Shown one piece after another: positions 5,172-11,323 of a stretch of 11,323 bases of DNA; position 1 is the first letter of the stretch, and every line of letters begins with the position of its first letter. The notes beneath the pieces were generated by a model. It was not told the origin of the DNA. It worked only from the letters and a program-made list of their open reading frames with translations, and did not search any database. The stretch is from assembly GCA_937919125.1 (NCBI GenBank), contig CALFOB010000191.1, positions 1 to 11,323 on the forward strand, given 5' to 3'. Source of the DNA: an uncultured Micrococcales bacterium. GTDB taxonomy: Bacteria > Actinomycetota > Actinomycetes > Actinomycetales > Microbacteriaceae. A program made the position numbers and the translations under genes.

Positions 5172-6719
5172 GTGTTTGCATACATTTCAAGACGATTAGG
5201 CATGATGCTTCTTATCGTTTTCGGAGCTAGCTTCATGGTTTATAACTTGCAGGCGATTTCATCAGATCCGCTAGAAGTGTTTGCTGAAAGCACTGAGAAA
5301 AACAAGCAGCAGCAGATGGACCGCTTGATTCGTGAGTTGAATCTAGACGTGCCACCTCCAGTGCGTTACTTTATTTGGTTCCGAGGAATCATCGCCGGTC
5401 TATGGGGACAGCTTGACCTTGGCCAAACTCGAGACAACTTCCAGGTAATTGATTCAATTGCAGCTGCGATTCCAATCACATTCAGACTTGTTATTGCCTC
5501 AACAATTTTGGCAATTCTTCTTGGTATCACAATCGGTATGATCACTGCGATTCGTCAGTACAGCCGCTTTGACTACACAATGACTTTCATTTCATTCCTT
5601 CTTTTCTCACTTCCAATTTTCTGGGTTGCCGTTCTTCTTAAGGAATACATGGCTATCCAGTTCAACGACTTCTTGGTGAATCCGCAAATACCTTTTGAGG
5701 TGGTTGTAATCGTCGCCTTGATTGTCGGGTTCGTCGCATCGGGAGTCATCGGGGGAACTCGCAAGAAATTCTTGACAACCTTTGCTGGAGTTTCCTTAGC
5801 AGTTGGTGCCCTTGTGTTCTACATGGGAAACACAAGCTGGTTCACTGACCCAGGTCTAGGAATCATCGGTGTTGGATTCCTTTCATTCGTTGCTGCAGTC
5901 GTAACAGTTCAACTAGCTACAGGGCTAGACAACAAAGCATCTTTGAGAACAGGGCTTTTTGCTGCATCAGTTGTAACAGTTGGTTACTACCCGCTACAAC
6001 TACTACTTGGACCAGACTCAGGTATCGGAAGTGTATTCCTAGTTTTCAGCATCACAATTGCAATCTCAGCAATCTTCGGTTACTACGCCGATCCTGAAGA
6101 GAGAAGAACCAACACTCGCACAGGTGTTCTGACAGCCTTTGTTGGAACTTTTGTTTTGATGATTGACAGAAGCATGCAGGAATTCAACGGCTACATGTTC
6201 TCAGACGCAATCAACGGTCGTCCGGTTTCAACTATTGACCAGGCGAACCCAAACCTAAGCACAGAACAAGCTGCGAGCTTCTGGATCTCAGGGCTTGATG
6301 CGGTTATGCACTTGATCTTGCCAACTATTGCTTTGACTCTTGTTTCATTCGCAGGTTATGTTCGTTTCTCAAGAGGTAGCTTGCTGGAAGTTCTAAACAT
6401 GGATTACATCAGAACAGCAAGAGCGAAGGGTTTGACTGAAAGAACTGTTATTACCCGCCACGCAATGAGAAATGCAATGTTGCCTCTGACCACAATTCTT
6501 GTGAACGACTTCGCAGGTGTTATTGGTGGAGCGATTATTACCGAAAGCATTTTCCAGTGGAAGGGTATGGGTTCTTTGTTCAACCAAGCACTTGGTTCTT
6601 ATGACCTGAACCTCCTAATGGGTGTGTTTATCATCGGTGCAGTTCTAACCGTTGTTGCCAACCTGGTCGCCGACCTTCTCTATGGAGTTGTTGACCCTCG
6701 TATTCGAATCAGAAAGTAG
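5172..6719 (+). CDS. dppB: Peptide ABC transporter permease DppB-like, enlarged by an inserted membrane region
   Basis: This is one of the two channel-forming subunits of the peptide importer. The start is GTG at 5172, 5 nt after AAAGGG (5161-5166), and gives MFAYISRRLG, the usual opening of DppB proteins. The normal features are the first membrane helix (about 10-30), the periplasmic stretch with VRYFIWFRGIIAG (64-76), helices around 104-125 and 137-156, and the cytoplasmic EAA loop DYIRTARAKGLTERTV (411-426) continuing to RNAMLPL (433-439). The C-terminus, GVVDPRIR, is also typical. At 515 residues it is much longer than common DppB (roughly 300-340). The excess lies between about 160 and 380 and holds about six extra hydrophobic segments plus a polar loop (334-368). 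The reading frame is intact across it, so it is a real insertion and not a sequencing error. dppC follows after 6 nt. Confidence 0.9.
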   Translation: MFAYISRRLGMMLLIVFGASFMVYNLQAISSDPLEVFAESTEKNKQQQMDRLIRELNLDVPPPVRYFIWFRGIIAGLWGQLDLGQTRDNFQVIDSIAAAIPITFRLVIASTILAILLGITIGMITAIRQYSRFDYTMTFISFLLFSLPIFWVAVLLKEYMAIQFNDFLVNPQIPFEVVVIVALIVGFVASGVIGGTRKKFLTTFAGVSLAVGALVFYMGNTSWFTDPGLGIIGVGFLSFVAAVVTVQLATGLDNKASLRTGLFAASVVTVGYYPLQLLLGPDSGIGSVFLVFSITIAISAIFGYYADPEERRTNTRTGVLTAFVGTFVLMIDRSMQEFNGYMFSDAINGRPVSTIDQANPNLSTEQAASFWISGLDAVMHLILPTIALTLVSFAGYVRFSRGSLLEVLNMDYIRTARAKGLTERTVITRHAMRNAMLPLTTILVNDFAGVIGGAIITESIFQWKGMGSLFNQALGSYDLNLLMGVFIIGAVLTVVANLVADLLYGVVDPRIRIRK

Positions 6720-6725
6720 ATCAAG

Positions 6726-7811
6726 ATGGCTGATGTAGAAAAGAAGAGCTCGCAGTTAAGCGAGAAGAGCGAAAACGAGATTGAGCTCAAAGAGACTGCT
6801 GGTCTAAGCCAGGGGCAAATCATCATTAGACGTTTCGTACGTCACAAGGCCGCGATGATCTCAGTCTTTGGTCTATTGTTTGTGATCTTGTTCAGTTTCT
6901 CTGCTTCAGGTATCCACTTAGGAACTGAAGACAACCCAATCACTGTCAAAGGTTGGTGGCCATACAGCATCGATGACATCGATCCTGAAGGTGCTATCGA
7001 GAGTCTTTGTGAAAACGGTATTCCAGGATGTCCAACTCTAGACGTTTTGCCTGAGTTTATTGATGGCGATGGAATGGGCTTTGGTGCTCACCCTCTAGGT
7101 ATGGACAACATTGGTACTGACTACCTAGCTCTTGTTACCCGTGGTGCAGAGCAGTCAATCATGGTTATGTTCATCGTAGGTTTCATGGGTCTAATCATTG
7201 GAACAGTTGTAGGAGCTATCGCTGGTTTCTACGGTGGAATTGTTGACTCTATTTTGATGCGTGTAACAGACATGTTCTTGGTAACACCAACACTTATCAT
7301 CGGAGCAGTGATCGGTTTCCAATTTGGAAACCTAGGTGTTATTCCACTTGCGATTATGTTGGGCCTGTTTGCCTGGATGGGTCTAGCTCGATTTGTTAGA
7401 ACAGACTTCCTAACTCTTAGAGAGCGTGAATTCGTTGACGCTGCAAGAGTTGCCGGAGCAAGCAACAAGAGAATTATATTCAAGCACATCTTGCCAAACG
7501 CAATGGGTATCATCATCGTTGCTGGAACACTTTTGATGTCAGGAGCTATCTTGATTGAGTCTGCTCTGAGCTTCCTTGGCTTTGGTGTTAGAGCTCCGGA
7601 CGTTTCACTTGGTCTTTTGATTAGCAAGTATCAGGACACCTTCAGCGTGGCACCGTTCTTGTTCTGGTGGCCAGGTCTGTTCATCATCTCAATTGCCTTG
7701 TTCGTGAACTTCATCGGAGATGGTTTGAGAGATGCATTCGACCCTCGTCAGAAGAAGAGAATCAGCTTGAAGGATCGAATCAAGTCTTCAACCATGAAGG
7801 TTAAGGCTTAA
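6726..7811 (+). CDS. dppC: Peptide ABC transporter permease DppC-like
   Basis: This is the second channel subunit (361 residues) of the peptide importer, translated 6 nt after dppB. A charged cytoplasmic N-terminus (1-40, many Lys/Glu) precedes helix 1 (about 43-62). An extracytoplasmic stretch (63-121) follows, with C95 and C102 as a possible disulfide, then the family motif HPLGMDNIGTDYLA (122-135). Membrane helices follow around 144-171, 188-206 and 208-222. The EAA coupling loop EREFVDAARVAGASN (233-247), continuing into IIFKHILPN, should contact the fused ATPase encoded by dppDF. The C-terminus has the usual GDGLRDAFDPR. It is a little longer than typical DppC because of the N-terminal tail and the loop. 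Its TAA stop shares the bases TTAA (7808-7811) with the stop of the opposite-strand gene that follows. Confidence 0.92.
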   Translation: MADVEKKSSQLSEKSENEIELKETAGLSQGQIIIRRFVRHKAAMISVFGLLFVILFSFSASGIHLGTEDNPITVKGWWPYSIDDIDPEGAIESLCENGIPGCPTLDVLPEFIDGDGMGFGAHPLGMDNIGTDYLALVTRGAEQSIMVMFIVGFMGLIIGTVVGAIAGFYGGIVDSILMRVTDMFLVTPTLIIGAVIGFQFGNLGVIPLAIMLGLFAWMGLARFVRTDFLTLREREFVDAARVAGASNKRIIFKHILPNAMGIIIVAGTLLMSGAILIESALSFLGFGVRAPDVSLGLLISKYQDTFSVAPFLFWWPGLFIISIALFVNFIGDGLRDAFDPRQKKRISLKDRIKSSTMKVKA

Positions 7812-8308
7812 TGAAGTCTTTTGATTCTTTCACTAATGAGCTGGTAGGCGAGACCGCTGTCGCTACTTGTGCTTTGGCTGATCGAAGTGAACTCACTATC
7901 GGTCTTCTCCTTCTGGAGGAATTTGCCAACGCTCCAGCGTTGAACGCTATCGCTAACCCAGCGTTGTCTTCCGTTAGCGGGAGCTACCCAAACGCGGGTC
8001 TTAGTGTTGGAATGATGCAGCAGGAGAGCCCATTTGGTCTCCAGGGAAGTAATGTCTGCGTAGTTGATTTCAGTTCTTTTGATTGGGTTGACAACAACGA
8101 GGCTGGTTTCTTTGAGAATCAGCTTTGGCCTAACCCAGAAGATGTAGACAGCAATGGCAACGCTTGCCGAAGCTGCGAGATCGAGAAGGAGAATACTTCC
8201 TTCGCTTGGGTAAGCGAGAGCTTGCACCAAAAACAAAGTGTTCAAAAAGGTAGCAACACCAGCCCAGCCAAGGTTAGCCTTGGGGCGAAAAATTTGATTC
8301 TGTTTCAT
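7808..8308 (-). CDS. PH-domain membrane protein (bPH_6-like), antisense within the peptide-transporter operon
   Basis: This 166-residue protein has two hydrophobic segments (about 13-32 and 38-58), then a bacterial PH-like domain. Its diagnostic stretch is WVRPKLILKETSLVVVNPIKRTEINYADITSLETKWALLL (58-97, interrupted here only as a description), followed by VWVAPANGR (106-114). The pattern of RP, then VVNP-R, then a W-a-L strand and an APA-GR end is that of the small actinobacterial bPH_6/Cfp6-type membrane proteins. The C-terminus (121-166) is polar and Ser-rich. The function of this family is unclear; binding or scaffolding at the membrane is only a guess. It is encoded opposite to its neighbours, tail-to-tail with dppC and head-to-head with dppDF (47 nt apart). 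An in-frame stop lies one codon upstream of the ATG, so 8308 is the furthest possible ATG. No clear ribosome-binding site was found. Confidence 0.83.
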   Translation of the reverse strand: MKQNQIFRPKANLGWAGVATFLNTLFLVQALAYPSEGSILLLDLAASASVAIAVYIFWVRPKLILKETSLVVVNPIKRTEINYADITSLETKWALLLHHSNTKTRVWVAPANGRQRWVSDSVQRWSVGKFLQKEKTDSEFTSISQSTSSDSGLAYQLISERIKRLH

Positions 8309-8355
8309 GACTCAATCATCGCATCTAATTCATTCGATGGAATAGGAAAGAACTA

Positions 8356-10008
8356 ATGACCAAGCCAGTACTTAAGGTATCTAACTACAACGTTGACTTC
8401 TGGGTTGATGGCGTTTGGTATCCAGCAGCTATCGACATGAACTACGAGGTCATGCCTGGTAAGACTCTAGCTATCGTGGGTGAGTCTGGTTCAGGAAAGT
8501 CATCTAGCTCAATGGGTTTGATGGGTCTTCTAGCTTCTAACGCTAGAACTTCAGGAACTGTTGAAGTTCAGGGTGTTGACATGCTTAGTGCTAGCCCTTC
8601 AGTGGTTAGAAAGTTCCGTGGTAAGGAAGTTGCTTACATCTTCCAAGAGCCAATGACTGCTTTGAACCCTGTTTACACAATTGGATTCCAGATCGTTGAA
8701 ACCCTTCGCAACCACTTCACAATCAGCCAGAAGGCTGCCAAGGAACGTGCTGTTGAACTGATCCAGATGGTTGATATTCCCGACCCTGAAGCATCTTTTT
8801 CTAAGTACCCTCACCAGCTATCTGGTGGACAGAAGCAGAGAGCAATGATCGCTATTGCTTTGGCATGTGACCCGGCTCTGCTAATTGCTGATGAGCCAAC
8901 TACAGCTCTTGACGTTACAGTTCAGGCTGAAATTCTTGACTTGATGAGAGATCTTCGTCACAAGTTGAACTCAGGAATTCTTCTTATTACTCACGACATG
9001 GGTGTTGTTGCTGACATGGCAGATGACATCTTGGTTATGAAAGATGGTGAGACTGTTGAATACGATTCAGCAGACAACATCTTCAACAGACCAAAGCACC
9101 CATACACAAAGGAACTACTAGCTTCTGTTCCTCGTCTAGGTTCAGCTCCAAGCAGACCTCAGATCAAGTCAAAGGGTCTTGAGCCAGTTCTTTCAATGTC
9201 TAACGTGACTATCGAATATCCAAAGCGTGGACGTGTTCCAGCTTTCCAGGCTGCTAAGGACATTAACTTCGACATCTTCCCAGGAGAAATCTTAGGTTTG
9301 GTGGGAGAGTCAGGTTCAGGTAAGACCACTATCGGTCGTGCTGCTATCGGTCTTCTTCCAGTCAAGGAAGGTTCTATCAAGGTTGTTGGTAAAGAAATTG
9401 GCCAGGCAACTGGTAAAGAACTAAAGGATATCCGTAAGCACACAGGTATCGTTTTCCAAGACCCAGCTTCTTCTCTTAACCCTCGTCTTCCTATCGGTGA
9501 GAGCATCGGAGAGCCTCTGCTGCTAGCAGGTGTTGCTAAGGGTGCTGAACTTGATGCAATGGTTGAAGATCTTCTAGACAAGGTAGAGCTAGCTCGTTCA
9601 TACAGAAACCGTTACCCACACGAGCTTTCTGGTGGTCAGCGTCAGCGTGTTGGTATTGCTAGAGCTCTTGCTCTAAGCCCAGACATCTTGATTGCCGATG
9701 AGCCTACTTCAGCTCTTGACGTATCTATTCAGGCTAGATTCCTAGACCTGCTTCTAGATCTGCAGTCTCAGCTGAAGTTCGCATGTCTATTCATTAGCCA
9801 CGACATCGCTGTTGTTGAAATTCTGGCTCACAGAATTGCAGTTATGCAGCACGGTCGTTTGGTTGAAATCGGTGAACGTGACGAGATCCTAAACAACCCT
9901 CAAGACCCTTACACTAAGGCACTTTTGGCTGCTGTTCCAGTTCCAGACCCTAAGGAACAGAAGAAGCGTCGTGAGGCTAGAGCCAAGCTTTTGGCGGCAG
10001 CTAAATAG
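8356..10008 (+). CDS. dppDF: Fused two-domain peptide ABC transporter ATPase (DppD-DppF)
   Basis: This 550-residue protein supplies both nucleotide-binding domains of the importer in one chain. Domain 1 has Walker A GESGSGKS (42-49), Q-loop Q97, signature LSGGQ (155-159), Walker B LLIADE (175-180) and H-loop H213. Domain 2 has Walker A GESGSGKT (317-324), Q-loop Q368, signature LSGGQ (424-428), Walker B ILIADE (444-449) and H-loop H482. Each half ends with the oligopeptide-transporter tail motif: HPYTKELLASVPRL (248-261) and DPYTKALLAAVP (517-528). All catalytic residues are present in both halves, so both sites look active. The ATG at 8356 is preceded by AGGAAAG with good spacing. Such fusions are common in Actinobacteria. 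The gene is separated from dppC by the opposite-strand PH-domain gene but clearly belongs to the same transporter. Confidence 0.95.
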   Translation: MTKPVLKVSNYNVDFWVDGVWYPAAIDMNYEVMPGKTLAIVGESGSGKSSSSMGLMGLLASNARTSGTVEVQGVDMLSASPSVVRKFRGKEVAYIFQEPMTALNPVYTIGFQIVETLRNHFTISQKAAKERAVELIQMVDIPDPEASFSKYPHQLSGGQKQRAMIAIALACDPALLIADEPTTALDVTVQAEILDLMRDLRHKLNSGILLITHDMGVVADMADDILVMKDGETVEYDSADNIFNRPKHPYTKELLASVPRLGSAPSRPQIKSKGLEPVLSMSNVTIEYPKRGRVPAFQAAKDINFDIFPGEILGLVGESGSGKTTIGRAAIGLLPVKEGSIKVVGKEIGQATGKELKDIRKHTGIVFQDPASSLNPRLPIGESIGEPLLLAGVAKGAELDAMVEDLLDKVELARSYRNRYPHELSGGQRQRVGIARALALSPDILIADEPTSALDVSIQARFLDLLLDLQSQLKFACLFISHDIAVVEILAHRIAVMQHGRLVEIGERDEILNNPQDPYTKALLAAVPVPDPKEQKKRREARAKLLAAAK

Positions 10009-10167
10009 ATTAGAGCCATCTTTGGCTTAGGCAGGCTCATTTAGGGCCTATCTAAGTTAGACTTTAGGTATTCGAGCTCTTGCACATAGTGCACGTCTGC
10101 TCAAACAATAAAGCGTTGAAGTGATTACTCTTTTTGCGCTGACCGATGCCCTAAAGGACCCACAGTA
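10009..10167 (+). other. Intergenic region between dppDF and typA
   Basis: This 159-bp stretch has only a weak hairpin after dppDF (GAGCC 10013-10017 with GGCTC 10034-10038, no proper U-run), so no convincing terminator is seen. A 13-bp inverted repeat TGCACATAGTGCA (10081-10093) overlaps a TTGCAC that could serve as a -35 for typA, but no good -10 lies at the right distance. The typA ribosome-binding site is AAAGGA (10153-10158). Confidence 0.5.
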
Positions 10168-11100
10168 ATGGCTCAAGTAACTAGAGACGATATCCGTAAC
10201 GTAGCAATCGTGGCTCACGTTGACCATGGCAAGACAACTTTGGTTGATGCCATGCTTCGCCAGACCGGATCATTCAGCGACCACGCACAGCTTGGCGAGC
10301 GAATGATGGACTCAGGCGACCTGGAACGTGAAAAGGGTATTACCATCCTGGCTAAGAACACAGCTATCGCGTACAAGGGTGCTTCAGCTAATGGTAAAGA
10401 AATCACAATCAACGTGATCGACACCCCGGGTCACGCTGACTTCGGTGGAGAAGTTGAACGTGGACTATCAATGGTTGATGGTGTTGTTCTTCTAGTTGAT
10501 GCTTCTGAAGGTCCACTACCTCAGACCCGTTTCGTTCTTCGCAAGGCACTTGAGGCGAACCTGACTGTAATCCTTTTGGTTAACAAGACTGACCGTCCAG
10601 ATGCTCGTATTGATGAAGTTGTTGAAGAGACACATGACCTTCTATTGGGTCTAGCCTCAGACATTCACGAAGATGTTCCAGATCTGGACATTGATGCAAT
10701 TTTGGAGCTTCCAGTTATTTATGCATCTGGTCGTGCAGGTCGTGCAAGCCTAAACAAGCCTGCTGATGGTGCAATGCCAGATAGCGAAGACCTAGAGCCA
10801 CTATTCGGTGCAATCTTGAAGCACATCCCCGCTCCAACTTATGACGATGAAGCTCCACTACAGGCTCACGTTACTAACCTTGACGCTTCACCATTCCTCG
10901 GTCGTCTAGCTCTTCTACGTATCTTCAACGGAACTATCAAGAAGGGCCAGCAGGTTGCTTGGGTTCGTCAAGATGGCACCACACAGAACGTAAAGATCAC
11001 AGAACTTCTAAAGACCAAAGCTCTAGATCGTTTCCCAACAGAATCAGCTTCTGCTGGTGACATTGTTGCGGTTGCTGGTATTGAGAACATCACCATTGGT
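10168..11100 (+). CDS. typA: TypA/BipA translational GTPase, N-terminal half (truncated by junction)
   Basis: This is the first 311 residues of the ribosome-associated GTPase TypA/BipA, an EF-G-like factor involved in ribosome assembly and stress adaptation. The GTP-binding motifs are complete: G1 AHVDHGKT (16-23), G2 EREKGITI (53-60), G3 DTPGHA (85-90), G4 NKTD (139-142), and a G5-like region at ASGRAG (186-191). The start of the second, EF-Tu-like beta-barrel domain follows (LQAHVTNLDASPFLGRLALLRIFNG, 231-255; given as positions with key residues). The frame reaches AGIENITIG (303-311), which in normal TypA continues GET or similar. Here it runs into unrelated sequence and stops at 11167-11169. 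Full TypA is about 610-640 residues, so half is missing. Because the break coincides with a change of gene and strand near the window end, misassembly is more likely than a real truncation. Confidence 0.95.
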
Positions 11101-11214
11101 ATTTTGGTATGTTCCAGCAGCGACAGGTTTAAAACCAATCACCTTTTTGCCTTGTTCGCGGAGTTTTAGAATCAGCGCACCACTCACCAAAGTTTTACCA
11201 ACTTCAGCGTCTGT
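11101..11214 (-). CDS. Fragment resembling dethiobiotin synthetase (BioD) N-terminal region
   Basis: Read on the minus strand, this piece encodes TDAEVGKTLVSGALILKL, then REQGKKVIGFKPVAAGTY. The TD-x-x-VGKT P-loop, followed about 25 residues later by GFKPVAAG, is the characteristic opening of BioD, the ATP-dependent ligase that closes the ureido ring in biotin synthesis. A normal BioD would begin with a hydrophobic strand and TG just before the TD; here different sequence precedes it. On the other side it runs directly into antisense typA at about 11100. It is therefore a fragment joined at both ends, and it may not be next to typA in the genome. Confidence 0.55.
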
Positions 11215-11323
11215 CTTCTTACCGAAGTCAGCTGCGTACAGTTTGTTTGCCAAGGCGCTTGGGTCTTGTGCAACGACTTCGAGGTATGTTGCGTTGCTGA
11301 GAACTGTGTTGTACAGACCACCG
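11215..11323 (-). other. Unidentified open coding fragment at the window edge
   Basis: The minus strand is open from the window edge and in frame with the BioD-like piece, encoding a stretch beginning GGLYNTVLSNATYL and ending SALANKLYAADFGKK. It has no visible start because it enters from beyond the window. It does not look like a BioD N-terminus. The wording faintly recalls repeat segments in large RTX/S-layer-type secreted proteins (ADFGK-TDAEV style), but I cannot confirm this. It is best treated as a partial coding sequence of unknown origin. Confidence 0.35.

Noticed and set aside
7229..7627. 132-codon minus-strand ORF inside dppC
   Set aside because: It is a shadow of the strongly conserved dppC permease, with no domain of its own.
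7811..8356. 181-codon plus-strand ORF as a conventional protein gene
   Set aside because: The minus strand has a recognisable PH-domain protein, while the plus product resembles nothing known. It is kept only as a finding because of its coupled boundaries.
9159..9581. 140-codon minus-strand ORF inside dppDF
   Set aside because: It lies antisense to the second ATPase domain; its Ser/Arg/Pro-rich product is typical of shadow frames.
10013..10038. Terminator after dppDF
   Set aside because: The stem is only 5 bp with a long loop and no U-run; too weak to call.
11101..11169. Continuation of typA to its in-frame stop as a natural truncated protein
   Set aside because: These codons are the reverse complement of the BioD-like fragment, so the short tail is a by-product of the junction and not a real C-terminus.
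1..11323. CRISPR arrays, insertion sequences, tRNA or rRNA genes
   Set aside because: No regularly spaced repeats, transposase-like ORFs, terminal inverted repeats or conserved RNA-gene sequences were seen on either strand.

Overview
This looks like a fragment of an actinobacterial genome assembled from short reads. The best guess is a small-genome, freshwater-type Actinobacteria/Microbacteriaceae lineage. That guess rests on moderate GC (about mid-40s % by eye), a fused DppD-DppF ATPase, a small actinobacterial-type PH-domain membrane protein (bPH_6-like), and a peptide transporter operon lying beside typA. Both ends are unreliable. Bases 1-49 are untrimmed Illumina library adapter with an 8-nt index, and about 220 bases at the right end appear to be chimeric sequence joined into the middle of typA.

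Left part (50-2850, minus strand): a cobalamin (B12) riboswitch heads a tight operon. In order it encodes a lipoprotein with a prenyltransferase-like alpha/alpha-barrel, a membrane-anchored six-cysteine protein with a GWRF motif, the ECF-transporter transmembrane subunit EcfT, and the first 42 codons of an ECF ATPase (ATGA overlap), cut off by the adapter just before its Walker A motif. Read together, this looks like a B12-controlled corrinoid uptake system. The two extracytoplasmic proteins may correspond to the two halves of intrinsic factor/transcobalamin. The S-component is not in the window.

Middle part (3140-10008, plus strand): a dipeptide/oligopeptide ABC importer, consisting of a secreted substrate-binding protein, a strong intrinsic terminator, an unusually long DppB permease, DppC, and a fused two-domain ATPase. 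A PH-domain membrane protein gene lies on the opposite strand between dppC and dppDF. Opposite it, a plus-strand ORF spans exactly the gap between dppC and dppDF, with TAATG stop/start overlaps at both ends.

Right part (10168-11323): the 5' half of typA (BipA ribosome-associated GTPase), which breaks after residue 311. A minus-strand fragment resembling the N-terminal part of dethiobiotin synthetase (BioD) follows, then an unidentified coding fragment reaching the window end.

The divergent intergenic region (2652-3139) carries the riboswitch, a 14-bp perfect palindrome and other small inverted repeats. No CRISPR array, tRNA, rRNA or insertion sequence was seen.
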